A DNA stretch of 64,000 nucleotides, from NCBI GenBank assembly GCA_026122225.1, contig JANEZZ010001952.1, positions 62,001-126,000 of the forward strand, read 5' to 3'. Source of the stretch: Heloderma charlesbogerti (Eukaryota; Chordata; Lepidosauria; Squamata; Helodermatidae). The notes under the pieces are model-generated. The model did not search any database. It was not told the origin of the DNA and saw nothing but the letters and a program-made list of their open reading frames with translations. Below are positions 22,275 through 33,145 of the stretch, in pieces (positions within the stretch are counted from its first letter, which is position 1; every line of letters starts with the position of its first letter). Both the position numbers and the translations under genes were made by a program.

Positions 22275-22580
22275 GTTGCAATTTTATTTATTTAATTCAA
22301 ATTATTTTTAGGCTGCCTTTAAGGGCAGCCCTCCGTCAGGGCTGCATACAAGATTTAAAAAGGCATATAAAAATGTACAAACAGGCAGTAAATAAATATA
22401 CAATAGAATATTACCAACCACTATAAAAACAGGCTAGACCAATAAAACCTGCAGCCCACAGATTAGGGGGAGGGCAGTGAAAAGAGGTGTGTCTTCAGAA
22501 CCTCCCTGAAGACCTTCAGGGAAGGGGGCTGTTAACCCCCCTCCCCAAACGAAGCTGGTTCCAGAGGTGTGAGGCAATAT
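22275..22580 (-). repeat. LINE 3'-end-like repeat
   Basis: Plus-strand TTTATTTAATTCAAATTATT at the left is the inverted tail. It is followed by GGGCTGCATACAAG and by GAGGTGTGTCTTCAGAACC, similar in layout to the other minus-strand LINE 3' ends here. The clade is not certain. Confidence 0.45.
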
Positions 22581-22756
22581 TTTTGAAATTCATTTCAATT
22601 GCCAGCCCACTCAACTTCTTAATGTGCAATGGGAGGAGAGGAGAGGTGTAATATTCTCCTTTGGCTCAAGCATCAATGTGCGTTGGGCCAGTTCTGGTAC
22701 TTCTGTTTTCTTTTTACTCTTCTTTTTACAGAGAAATGTTTTAAAGAACCCTTAAG

Positions 22757-23165
22757 GTCTACACTACGCGCTATGTTAACTGCATAGCGTGTAGCTGATT
22801 CTAACTTTTTTTGACTTTAGTGTAAGTACCTGGGGACCTGATCCAGACTGGGACCACCACACATGGGTAGGGGAGGTTAAACCTTCCCACCCAGCTGCTT
22901 CCCCTCCTAGCCTCCCCCCCTGCCCCATGCAGGCTAAACAAAAAAGAGAACCCTCTATTGCAACCAACGGTGGGTTTCCCCCCCTTTTCCTCAGTCCGTG
23001 TGTGCACATGGGGGTGGGATTTAGCGGGGGAAGTGACTGGGTAGGAAGGTTTAACTCCCCCTATCCACATGTGGTGGTCCTGATCCAGGTCAAGGCCCCA
23101 TGTACTTGCACTAAAGAAAAAGCTACATGGTATGCATTTAATGTATATCATGTATACCATGCCCC
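22757..23165. mobile_element. foldback element with 90-bp arms
   Basis: Left arm about 22812-22905 and right arm about 23030-23118 are complementary at most positions: TTTAGTGTAAGTACCTGGGG versus CCCCATGTACTTGCACTAAA, and GGACCACCACA versus TGTGGTGGTCC. Each arm ends outward in a small hairpin (CTACACTACGCGCTATG...CATAGCGTGTAG on the left). The middle holds further inverted G/C-rich words. I could not define the duplication, so the superfamily is open. Its ends are not TAGGGATG. Confidence 0.7.
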
Positions 23166-23320
23166 ATGAGATTTCATATCCTAGACCTGTTCCTGAAAAT
23201 CTAAGAAGCACACTCATCTCCTATCTTAGTTCCAGATTCACTAACTACTTTAACTATCAAATCCCAGTCAATTCCTCCCCAACTTTCCCCTGGCCAGTGG
23301 ATTCCTCCCTCCCTCTCACC

Positions 23321-23781
23321 GAGGGATGTATGAAAATATATTTTCAGTTCATTTTTGATTAGGATTTACCCAGTTTGCACCTTCTGGACTGAACACAGAC
23401 TTGGATGCAATCTGCAGTCTCGGTCTGTACATTTCCAAGCTTGCAATGTGATTCCCAGACCACCCGCAAATGTGTTCAGCAGCATGAATACACTGCAAAA
23501 ATCATGTGCATGAAAAATGCATACTTTTGAAAAATGTGTACTTTTCAAAAATGCACACAAACACACTTTAATCAATGGGAGAAGAATGCGTACATTTCAA
23601 AGATGCGCATGATCGATGGGTACATTTGGGAAAAAAATTATGCACAAAAATATGCACAGAATTCCATGCGAAAAACAATGGTGAAACTCACAATCTGATA
23701 CGGATTCAAGTCGTAATGAGCTTTGAGAAGGAATTTGGAGAGCTTTGGAGAGCTCAAGTTTTGCTGATTTGCACATCCCTA
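23321..23781. mobile_element. hAT-like MITE, A/T-rich family
   Basis: GAGGGATG...CATCCCTA flanked by a perfect 8-bp duplication CTCTCACC (23313-23320, 23782-23789). The first base is T>G relative to the usual TAGGGATG. The interior contains GCTTGCAATGTGATTC, repeated TTTGAAAAATG and CACTTTAATCAATGGGAG, and matches the element at 44540-44969. No coding frame. Confidence 0.88.
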
Positions 23782-23789
23782 CTCTCACC

Positions 23790-24520
23790 TTAACACTCCA
23801 TCATTTCAGCAATTTCCCCATCCTGTCTAATTGTACCCCATAATACCACTACCTAGTGCAGCTGTTCTTAGGTTAAAGAACTGTCTGGCAACAACTATTT
23901 GCAGGATAAACAGAGATTCCCCAGCACCAGGGCTGTCAATTCGATTCTTTCTGCCAGCATAATGTCTCCTAAGCAGAGAGTGACACAGATTCAGAGAATG
24001 TTTGACGGCCCTTCCCTGTCTCCACCTTGTTCTGTGGCACTTTATTAGACAATACAGGTCCTCCCCTCTTCCTTCACATGATGGGACTCTTATTTCAGCT
24101 GTTGACCTCCATCACTGACCCCCCCCCCCAGGGTTGGGAGATCAGGTGTGGGAAGACTAGGCTATTATCTGTCTTCCAGTTCACCCATTTCTAATCAAAG
24201 CAGCCAGTTTTACCCGCACCTACCTACAGACCCCGGATTGCGGAGATGGAGGCCTGGATGAATACAGAGAGAGGGGGAGGTAAGGGTCCTGGGAAGGCAG
24301 AATCAGTCAAGAGAACTGGAGAGATGAAAGGAAAACATTTCAGTCTAGGTCAGAGGGAGGACAGGAGAGCATACAAATCAGTGTTCCATGTACACACCAA
24401 GGAGACTCAGTGCTATATAATGGGAAGAATGTTGATCTTGGATTGGAAAGGCCTGGGTGCAAATCTCTACCTAGCAAGCTGCTTTGTAGTGCGTCAGAAT
24501 AATAGTCCATCTAACTCAGT
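23790..24520. other. unclassified with a SINE fragment
   Basis: 24415-24470 (GAATGTTGATCTTGGATTGG, then GGGTGCAAATC) resembles the tRNA-like head of a SINE. A C run lies at 24120-24130. Nothing else is recognised. Confidence 0.4.
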
Positions 24521-25115
24521 ATGAGAATTTCATTTTTGTTCACAAAACATGCAAGCATGCCCCTTTTGAAGATCCAAATGTGAGCGCCGACAATATTCAT
24601 GAATTGTTTGACACATGCTCATGTTCATCACAGTCCTGATTCCCAGTTCGATTGACACACATTTCCTAATTTTGTGCAAACCTCCTCCATGGACTGAATC
24701 TGCCCTGCTTTAGTCTATAGAGGAAAGTTGCAAAGATTTGGGGAAGCTTGCGCAAATCTCCCATTCAGCATGAGCACACCTCTGCCAAAAAATATTTGTA
24801 TGTTGTCACACATGTGCTCACATTAGTCTTGTTCCCAGTTCCATTTGCATAAATATCCTAATTTGCACAAAACTCCTCTGTAGACTGGATCAGCCCTCCT
24901 TTAGCCTATGTTGGGAAGTTGTGCAAATTTGGAGAAACATGAGCAAATCTCCCATTAGATCAGTGCTTGATTTGTGCACATTTCTCCAAACATCATCTTG
25001 CTGCTTGTCTCATGCCTGATTTCCATTCATGTTTGTGCAAAGTGTTCAGTGATAGCAAATGTGAATGCAAATTGGACTCAAGGCAAGCAGCAAGATGATG
25101 TTTGGGGAATCCCTA
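24521..25115. mobile_element. hAT-like element with internal duplication and hairpin
   Basis: Flanked by a perfect 8-bp duplication AACTCAGT (24513-24520, 25116-25123). The right end is AATCCCTA. The left starts ATGAGAAT, as if the terminal TAGGG had been lost. The interior has two diverged direct copies of a unit of roughly 220 bp (24600-24770 and 24800-24960; shared CCTAATTT, GCAAATCTCCCATT). Next comes a hairpin with perfect 20-bp arms at 24987-25006 and 25083-25102 (AAACATCATCTTGCTGCTTG and complement). Confidence 0.82.
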
Positions 25116-25134
25116 AACTCAGTGTCATTTACAG

Positions 25135-25459
25135 CAGGGGTGCAGAACCTCTCTCAGCTCCAGGGCTGAATTCCATTTCAGAGAAGCTTTCAGGGGCCAC
25201 ATTCCAGTGGTGGACAGGGCCAGAGGCAAAAGGGATGGGGTCCAAAATGTCAGCATTTCAACCTTTTAAAATGGAGAAACAACTGCACAAATGCTGGGAA
25301 ACTACCAAACAATAGGGGGTCAAGGGACTGGGAAAAAGGATGGTGGGGTTGAGGAAAAGGGGTTGGGGGCTTTGGGGGCTTTGGGGGAACCCCAGGGAGA
25401 TGGATTCAGACTCCAGGCAGGCCAGAATTGGCCCCCAGGCCTGAGGTTCTCCAACCCTG
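25135..25459. mobile_element. hAT-like element, CAGGGGTG ends
   Basis: Begins CAGGGGTGCAGAACCTC and ends GAGGTTCTCCAACCCTG, an imperfect terminal inverted repeat of the classical hAT form. Flanks ATTTACAG and GTTTATAC agree at 5 of 8. It is a different terminus from the TAGGGATG group. It is non-coding. Confidence 0.6.
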
Positions 25460-25554
25460 GTTTATACTGACCAGCAACGCTGTTCTGGGGTTTCAGACAG
25501 ATGCCTACCCGCTGGTGATTGAACATGGGACCATTTGTATACAAAGCTTGTGTA

Positions 25555-26935
25555 CTGCCTAGGGCTGAGAGGGAAGTAAATAGTGGGGTCTCACAGGGAT
25601 CCATGTGAGATCCAAAGCTTTTCAACCTGTTCATAAATGATCTGGAATTGGGAGTGAACAGTGAAGTGGCCAAGTTTGGTCAAGCACCAAGTGGTGCCGA
25701 CAACATCACATTATTTAGTGTGGTTAAAACAAAAAGGAATTGTGAAGAGCTCCAAAATGATCTCTCCAAACTGGGAGAATGGGCATCTAAATGGCAAATG
25801 AGGGTCAATGTAAGCAAGCTCGGTTAGTATTGAAATGCGGTTCAATACAAGAACCCAATGGGGTCATCCCAAGAAGCTGATTGGTGGATTCAGGACAGAT
25901 CAAAGGAAGGACTACGGATGTCAGAAAATTCCGCCCGGATTTTAAATGGTCTCGAATTCTGACAAATCCGGTCTGCAGAATCCTCCTCAGAACGGGGCAG
26001 CCAGGTCAACCCGGACCGGAGCTCACGTGTACCCAATATTTTTTTCTCCGCCAAAGGGCAGATTTTTTGAAAATAATTACGAAAATAAAAACGTAAAACA
26101 GAAATGGAGGAAGAAAGACCATGAGCGGCGTTACCCTTTTTACGAGGCATTTTCCGGAGGCTTTCTTTCGGTGGGGCTGAGTCGTCCATGGAAATCCTCC
26201 ATCCTTTCTGTTAATTGTCTGTGGAGGTCAGATGAGGTGAGGTGAGGTGAGGTCAGGACAGCTCCAGTGAGGTGAGGTCAGGTGACTGGAAGTTACGTGG
26301 GAATCCCCATGAAGGGCTTTACTCTTATGGAGACCGAGGGCACGTGGAAAGGACTTTTTGGCAGGAATTACGAAAGTATTTATGTAAGTTCCGGAGCCGG
26401 AAAAAAATGGGGGGGGTGGAATCCAGGGCAGGCGGACCGTGGAACAGGGCGGCCCTCGGCTCTGCGACATCCTCATGGAATGGAGCCGCTCCGCGAGGAT
26501 TCCAGAGAGGAGGAACAGATCGCCTCCCCCCCACCGATTCCCCACCGGAACAGACAGTGGGGAATCTGTACACCCCTAGGAAGGACTTCTCACACAGCGC
26601 ATAGTTAAACTATGGAACTCACTACCACAGGATGTAGTGATGGCCACCAGTATGGATGGCTTTAAATGGGGTTGGACAAATTCCTGGAGGAGAAGGCTAT
26701 CGATGGCTACTAGTCCAGATGGCTAGGTGCTACCTCCAGTACCAGAGGCATGGAGCCTATGTAGCCCAGTTGCTGAGGAACATGGGTGTGAGGGTGCCAT
26801 TGTGCTCATGCCCAGCTTGTGGGTTCCTGGTCAACAGCTGCTTGGCCACTGTGTGAACAAAATGCTGGATTAGATGGACCCTTGGTCTGATCCAGCAGGG
26901 CTCTTCTGATGTTCTTATGGGGGAGAAAGTCCTTT
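25555..26935 (+). mobile_element. CR1-like LINE, interrupted
   Basis: Left part translates, with frame breaks, to reverse-transcriptase motifs: VSQGS, then LFNLFINDLELGVNSEVAKFG, then an LQNDLSKLGEWASKWQM block. Right part gives the C-terminal region and the 3' end GGTCTGATCCAGCAGGGCTC followed by TGATGTTCTTATG. The two parts were separated by the hAT-like element at 25913-26578. It is heavily decayed and non-functional. Confidence 0.75.
25913..26578 (-). mobile_element. hAT-like element inside the CR1-like LINE
   Basis: TACGGATG...CACCCCTA with a perfect 8-bp duplication GGAAGGAC (25905-25912, 26579-26586). Removing the element rejoins the LINE sequence. The left terminus, GATGTCAGAAAATTCCGCC, is the same beta-type end as in FB elements, although the interior is unrelated. 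The interior is CpG-rich and includes a GAGGT/GAGGTCAG pentamer-type repeat at 26228-26283. No transposase. Confidence 0.86.
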
Positions 26936-28762
26936 GACTGACATTTAGTGTGAACTTAGGGTGCAATCCTGTGTATGTTTAGACAGAAAAAAAGTCCTAC
27001 AATTCCTAAAAAGTTGCAGGACCCTTTTCTGTTCTGATTGCACCCTTAACTAATTCCACACTTTTGAAACAATACATGAACTAAAACTGTTATCCTTTCA
27101 GATCCACACTTTACTGAATTTTGCAATGGATTCTCCAACCAAAAATGTGTATATTAGTGAAAATAACACCCAAAATGCATAATGTTAGGGAAATTGCTTG
27201 CAGAAAAATGTGTATCTTTGGGAAAACTGGGTAAGAAAAAAGGCAGGCATTAGGGTAAATCCACACAAAAAACACGTACAAATTTTCTGCAGAACTTTTT
27301 TTTTAAAAAAAAAAATCATAAAGTTCTGGATGAACTACATAGCTGGAAACAAGAGGTAGTTATCGGCATAACCAGGGGAACCCTGAGGTTTGCAGAAGTA
27401 CATTAAAAAAATACCCTACTGGGGGTAACACCTCAACTCAGAACAGGCCAATGATGACTGATCATGCCCAGTAGCCATAGAACGTTGAATGTCCATTTGA
27501 AAAAGAAGAAAACAAAGAAAACAAAATGTGGGGGCATGAAATGGCAATCCTGCCAAAGGGCAGTCTTAATTGGCTGGCTCGAACCCTGAGCAGGAGCACT
27601 CCTTTTAGGCAGTGAGGATGCAGTGTAATGTTTTGTTCTAGGTCCCATTAGTGTGTTTTGTTAGAAAACCAGTACCGAGGGTCTGAAAAGCCAACAAATG
27701 TTGAATTCTGCCAGCTTTCCCCCATGTCTTGCATGGTTCTGCTTGGGTCCTGCTCCAAATGACTCACATTCCATTCTGGCACCACTTGCAACCTGCCCCC
27801 TTTTCCAGTCACACTCTGTCCCCCACAAATGTGAGACACATCCTGCCTATATCTGCCTTGGCTCCACCCCATGGCTCTACTCAGGGGACCAGTCCTTTTT
27901 AAACACAAAGTTTATAATTGCCTGGGAAGAGTGGTCACCTTGACTTAAGTTAACGATGATAGAAGATCAGCCCTTTGTCGGCTTAGACATTCTGGAAGCA
28001 TCTGATTTAAAGATAACACTTGGTTCCTTGTTCATTGGGACAGAGGCAGATATTAATATAGAAAACTCTCTCAACTACACAGAGCTAAGCGTGCTATCTT
28101 CTTTTCCTGCCTGTGCCTTTATATATATATATATATAACTATTACAGTATGTATTTCATAAAGCGTTTCTGGGATCCCAGGAAATGAAAGGTGCAATATA
28201 TATGAAGGATACAGTTCTTGTCAGGGTTTCTGGCCTTTTGCTGAAGATGGAGAGCGGCAATGGGGGAGTATTTCAGAGCTGCAGGAAAAAAAGGATTTTT
28301 CACCTCACATCTTTGTCATTTGCTTAAATGAGCATGATGAAGCGAATGTCTTCACTTACTCAACCTGGCAGCTCACCCAACAGTGCCAAAACTTTTGGCT
28401 ATTGTAGAAACGTCTCTACTCCATAAGACATGGATTCACACATGGCATTAGCATCTTTCATTGTGCCTGTGCTTAAAATACCGCTTTCCTAAATTTAGAC
28501 TACAAACTGGTACGTGCTTACCGTTTGAACTGAGTGAGACTTACTTCTGAGTACAGGATTGCACTCTATGACTGCAACCCCATGAACACCTACCTGGGAT
28601 CAGGGATTGGTGAGAATTTTTTTTTTTTTTTTTTACGATAAGAACTTCACAATTTTCTTCACAAACTGGGTAGAAATCTACCTCTGGAGAACCCGAGAGC
28701 CAGGCAACTTAAAAAAAAAAGTTAAAAGGACTTCCTTTTAACTTAAACACAACATGCATGGC
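26936..28762. other. long stretch without genes
   Basis: 26960-27050 is a CCTACAATTCC-type MITE fragment. 27060-27340 is A/T-rich and resembles decayed hAT-like interior (AAATGTGTAT words). 28121-28138 is a short (AT)n. T and A runs lie at 28617-28634 and 28711-28720. No coding signal. Confidence 0.45.
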
Positions 28763-29220
28763 TAGCGATGACAGAGGAATCCAGTTTTTTTGGGGGTAGA
28801 GCTCAGTGTATTTTCACCAGCTCAGCCCCCCCAACTCCTGCTCGTGGATCCCCAGGCTTGCCCGACTCGAAGCGGGTCAAGTGGGGAAGCTCACGGTTTT
28901 CCACTGTGATCCTGATTTGCACAAAATTGCAGGTATAAATATTTACAGAAATGACAATTTGCTCAAAATGGTGTCCGTTAACAGCACAATTTGTGCAAAA
29001 TTTTTGGATGGCATTTTGTGCAAATCACAATTTCTGTAAATATTTATACTTGTGATTTTGCACAAATTGCAGCTTGCAGATTTTTTTTAAAAAAGCGGAC
29101 AAGGTCCTGAGTTTCAGGAGCTGACCCACTGCTTTGATTGCAAGTGCTTGCCAAGTCAGGGGTGCCTCAGGGATCCGTCAAACCAAAGCAAACAGGACTT
29201 CCCCACAACTGCCATCCCTA
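28763..29220. mobile_element. hAT-like foldback element
   Basis: TAGCGATG...CATCCCTA, flanks TGCATGGC and TACATGGC (7 of 8). The centre is an inverted repeat of about 70-bp arms, near 28917-28985 and 29000-29075: TATAAATATTTACAGAAAT against ATTTCTGTAAATATTTATA, and GCACAAAATTG against CAATTTGTGC. The beta-like left terminus is degraded. Confidence 0.78.
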
Positions 29221-29278
29221 TACATGGCTCTCAGGCACTCAGCAAGTAGCTTCCCCTGATGTCCTCTACCTCTTGCCA

Positions 29279-29520
29279 TGCCAGTGTGGTGTAGTGGTTA
29301 GAGTATGGGACTGGGATTCGGGAGATCTGGGTTGTACTCTCCACACAGCCATGAAACTCATTTGATGACTTTGGGCCAATCACTGACGCTCAGTCTAATC
29401 TACCTCACAGGGTTGTTGTGAGGATAATATGGAGAGGAGGAGGAGGACAATGTGAGCCCTCCTGGGTTCCCTGTGAGAGGAAAAAGGCAAGAGATGATGA
29501 TGATGATTGATGATAGTCAT
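29279..29520 (+). repeat. tRNA-derived SINE (Sauria-SINE type)
   Basis: GCCAGTGTGGTGTAGTGGTT head, CTCACAGGGTTGTTGTGAGG body, ending in a GATGAT-rich tail at 29494-29515 instead of the usual AATAAATA. Confidence 0.85.
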
Positions 29521-30052
29521 CCCATGGGCAGTCCAGCCAGGAAGCTAGGGACACTATGAAATGACAGACAGTGGTGACAAGATTTTTTTTTTTTAAGTTA
29601 AAGCAAGCACACTGACCCCATCCAGCCACCTGTTGGGTTGGGTGCAGGATCTGCCTTCCACAACAGGAAGGGCCTTCTGTAAGAGGAATAGCTCTGTTCA
29701 TAGAAGGGCTCCACTTGCAGGAGGTCCCTCCACTTGACTTTTGGGGATCCCCTCCCCCCACACCACAGCTCACCATATTTAGTAGGGTCCATGTAGCATT
29801 TTCAGGGGGCTGGAGGGGCTGCTGAGGGTAAGGAAGTCCATTTTCCCCAGCCCAGTTGCTCATGCTTAACATCTGGATTCAGCTCCATAACTTTATTAAG
29901 GTAAGTAGCTGACCCTTGTGTGAAGAAATGGAGGATAGTGGGGGTTCATTACAGTTTGGGTTCAATGAAGTTTGGGTTCAACAGTTGTCTGTCTTCCTGC
30001 TTGTCATATATATTTACCTATCCTTACTTGGAGACATATAAAGTGATGTGAG
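29521..30052. other. no recognisable feature
   Basis: Unclassified DNA with one T run (29583-29594). Frames of up to 155 codons on the minus strand run out of the neighbouring SINE and are not genes. Confidence 0.4.
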
Positions 30053-30115
30053 CAGGGGGTTGGACTTGATGGTCTTGCAGGCCCCTTCCAACCCTACTAT
30101 TCTATGATTCTATGT
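30053..30115 (+). mobile_element. CR1 3'-end fragment
   Basis: GCAGGGGGTTGGACTTGATG through CCTACTATTCTATGATTCTA, the terminal 60 bp of CR1. Confidence 0.88.
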
Positions 30116-30592
30116 GTTGGTTATTATGATAGAAAAACAGGGGTCAACTGGGGTATGCTGTCTGGATTGGCAGTGGTGTTGATAGAAATTCACTATGATT
30201 GGGGTTTCTTTCCTGAGATATGATTGGACAATGGGATTCTGTAGGCAGTTCACTGTTGAAAGGAATGAGCAGTTAGGACAGCTGGAAGCTGGGGGCTGAG
30301 GGGAAAAGGCACGAGAAGTCTTGATCTATCCTCGGTTGATTATTGACTTTGTGAGAATGATAAATGTTGTTATTTCTATTTAAAGGGGAAATTATGCACA
30401 ATTTTACATACCCAGTGTGGTTTGGGTGAAGCCTGTTGGCTCCATTGTGATGAGAGCCAACAGCTTTCTCAGCAGCAACAAAGTTACTTTGGTATGCCTG
30501 AGGGTGCAGCATCACAGAAGAAAATTCCTTCAGCGGTGGCAATGCATTGCTAATAATATAGCAATAGACCTCTCATTCCCACAGGGTGGAGT
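30116..30592. other. no recognisable feature
   Basis: Unclassified, moderately A/T-rich sequence between the CR1 end and FB3. Confidence 0.4.
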
Positions 30593-30600
30593 GTCATTCC

Positions 30601-31225
30601 TAGGGATGTACGAATCCCTTACCTGGCTCCGCGCAGGGGCATCCACAGTGGGGAGGAGGCGCTCTGTCCCTCCGCCTGGAATCCTGCCCAGTCGGCTCCG
30701 CTCCGCAGCCAAGTCGCGGAGCCGCTGGCCAGCTCCGGCCGCCCGCAGCCAGACATCCGGCCACTGGGCAGCCCTGCAGGGACGTAAATGGCAGCTGTCG
30801 TAGCCACCACCATTTGCATCCCTGTATTGAGCTGAGATAGGCTATGTAAATATTTATGTAGCCTATCATGGCAGGGGGAAAAAATCCCCAGAGTATGCAA
30901 ATGGTGGTAGCCACCGCCATTTGCGTACGCTGGGTTCCCCCCCCCCGCTGTGATAGGCTACGTAAGTATTTACATAGCCTATCATGGCTAGGAAGAGGAG
31001 GAAGCGAATGGCGGCCAGGACGGCTGCCATTCGCAAAGCAGCGTGGACGGGAGCAGGTAAGTGCTCCATTTCACGCACCTTCGTGGGGTGGGGGTGGCGG
31101 GGACTTCGTCCCACGTGCCTTCCGTGGGTTGGGGGGGGGCTTCATTTTGCGACGGATTTCGGGAGGCCGAATGCAGTGGCATTCGGCCTCACTGAGATCC
31201 GTCGCAGAATTCTCTGACATCCCTA
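30601..31225 (+). mobile_element. FB3: hAT-like foldback element
   Basis: TAGGGATG...CATCCCTA with a perfect 8-bp duplication GTCATTCC (30593-30600, 31226-31233). It is a short version with two X palindromes (near 30834-30872 and 30948-30988) and Y words between. The alpha end has the donor CAGGTAAGG on the minus strand. In the beta arm an ATG at 31008 opens 16 codons (MAARTAAIRKA...) to GCAG|GTAAGT at 31057. Several CpG sites of the X palindromes are TpG/CpA here. Confidence 0.88.
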
Positions 31226-31425
31226 GTCATTCCCCATTCCCGCGAAAAAACAAACAAAACAAAAAAGAAATGGTCCTCCTGCTGCCTTGCACCCACATAC
31301 ACAGCAAATGAGGCAGAAAAATTTATTGCCTCCTTTGTGGAGAGGGGGGAAGAATTTCTTGAAGATGAATGGGTTACTGACTCTCAGCTGCAGGTTTTGG
31401 GGAATGCTTCTTACTAAGGAAAGGG

Positions 31426-31868
31426 TAGGAATGTCGGAGAAATCTGCAACAGAATCAAATAAGCTTGGATATTTATGAGTCCAACCTGTAGATTCCACAG
31501 TGGACCAGCTCTTCCCCTGTCGGGCAGATTCCATGGACTTGTGGATCGTTTTTGTAACTTTCCAGAATTTTGCACAAATTTAGCAATAGAAAAATATTAA
31601 AAAAAACACACCCTCCCCCCTTAAAAAAAACAGCTGAAAGTGCAGATATCCATGTTAGGCTAAAGCATGATAATGCACTTTTGGGGCAGGGGGGCGGGAT
31701 TTGTACAGTTTTGCAAGCTCAAATTTGTGCAAGTGCAAAGTTACGCAAATCTGGATCTCAGAAAAATCCAATTCCGTTGATGAGCGGATGACAGAACAAA
31801 AGGCACCTGACAGTTTGCGAAATCCAGATGGAACAGATTTTGCACCATCGTCCATCTGTACATCCCTA
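31426..31868 (-). mobile_element. hAT-like element
   Basis: Left TAGGAATGTCGGAGAAATC is a beta-type terminus; right end CATCCCTA. Flanks GGAAAGGG and AGAGAGGC agree at only 5 of 8, but the element lies inside an L2-like copy that appears to continue on its right. Interior words TTTGCACAAA and CAAATTTGTGC suggest a remnant foldback. Right terminus resembles those at 41752 and 26578 (TGTACAGA on the minus strand). Confidence 0.65.
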
Positions 31869-32415
31869 AGAGAGGCTCCCGTGACACCTACATTGTAGTC
31901 TTTTCAGCGTCAGGTGATGCGCTTCCCCCCCTCCGCCCCAGGGTTTTTAGTTCTTCATTTTGTTTTAATGTTGTTTTTAGCTCTTTGCACTGCTGTTGGC
32001 TTTTCTCTTAATTTTTTCCTTTGGTTTTATTCTGTTTTAAATTAATAGTTTCGATATTCTGTTTTAATATGTTGTTGTATTGTACAACTTTATGTTTTGT
32101 TTTGTGAACTGCTTGGAGAGCTTCGGCTGGTGTAGTGGTGAGAATGTTGAACTGGAAGCCAGGAGATCTGGGTTCTAGTCCCCATTCAGCCATGGGAGCT
32201 CACTTGGTGACTTTGGGCCTGTCACAGACTCTCAGCCCAACCTACCTCACAGGGTTGTTGTTGTGATGATAAAATGGAGAGGAGGGGGATAATGTAAGCC
32301 ACCTTGGGTTCCTTGCAGGAAGAAAAAAGGGGGGATATAAATGCAATAAATGCAATAATAAATAACGGGGAGTATAGAAATGTAGTAAATAAATAAATAA
32401 ATAAATGAATAGAAT
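31869..32415 (+). mobile_element. L2-like LINE 3' end, interrupted by a SINE
   Basis: GAGAGGCTCCCGTGACACC, T-rich 3' UTR and GAACTGCTTGGAGAGCTTCG run up to 32127. The expected tail (AGTATAGAAATGTAGTAAAT) resumes at about 32369. The SINE at 32128-32368 lies between them. Confidence 0.72.
32128..32368 (+). repeat. tRNA-derived SINE inside L2-like tail
   Basis: GGTGTAGTGGTGAGAATG head, CTCTCAGCCCAACC and CCTCACAGGGTTGTTG body, ATAAATGCAATAAATG tail. It interrupts the L2-like 3' end in the GGCT|A context, so it is the younger insertion. Confidence 0.82.
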
Positions 32416-32420
32416 AGAAT

Positions 32421-32720
32421 AGAATCATAGAATAGTAGGGCTGGAAAAGGCCTATAAGACCATTGAATCCAACCCCCTGCTCAATGCAGGAATCCAAGTC
32501 AAAGCATCCCTGACAGATGACTGTCCAGCCTTGTCTTGAATGCCTCCAGTGTGGGAGAGCCCCCCCCCCCCAGCTCCCTAGGTCATTGGTTCCATTGTCA
32601 TATTGCTCTAACCATCAGGACATTTTTCCTGATGTTCAGCCGGAATCTGACTTCTTGTAACTTGAACCCATCATTCCGGGTCCTGCATTCTGGGATGATT
32701 GAGAAGAGATCCTGGCCTAT
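32421..32720 (-). mobile_element. CR1 3' end
   Basis: AGAATCATAGAATAGTAGGG, TGCCTCCAGTGTGGGAGAG, TTTTTCCTGATGTTCAGCCG: the last 300 bp of CR1, homologous to 8201-8500. The plus strand has a C run at 32561-32570. Confidence 0.9.
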
Positions 32721-33137
32721 TTTAATACTGGCATAGAACAAGTTTCCTTGGGCAAGTTGCACTTGGGCATGGGGCAGGGGCCTCTTTGAGTAACTCCACC
32801 TCCTCTAATCACTGTTGCTGCTGCCCATTTTCTTCTCTTGTCTCTCTGGGGCCAATTTTCACCAACAAAGGGTTCTAGGAGTGGCTGCAGGGTCTGAGGC
32901 TTCTGGGGTTTGGCAGTGCCCCCCCCCCCGGAGTGTGGACCTTGGCAACTCCCTGACAATGCTGACCCAGGACGCCATGACTGAGCTGCACTGCTCCATC
33001 ACAGATGAGCCCTGGAAACAAATGTTTCATCCTGACTAGAATGTGGTGCTGGCCCTCACCTAGTACTGTTACGGAGAAGCAGCTGCTGCAGCTGCTGCTT
33101 TGTCGGCGTGGTTGATTTCTCATCTCACTTAATTATT
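32721..33137. other. no recognisable feature
   Basis: Unclassified sequence between a CR1 end and FB4, with one C run (32921-32930). Confidence 0.4.
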
Positions 33138-33145
33138 ATACTTGC

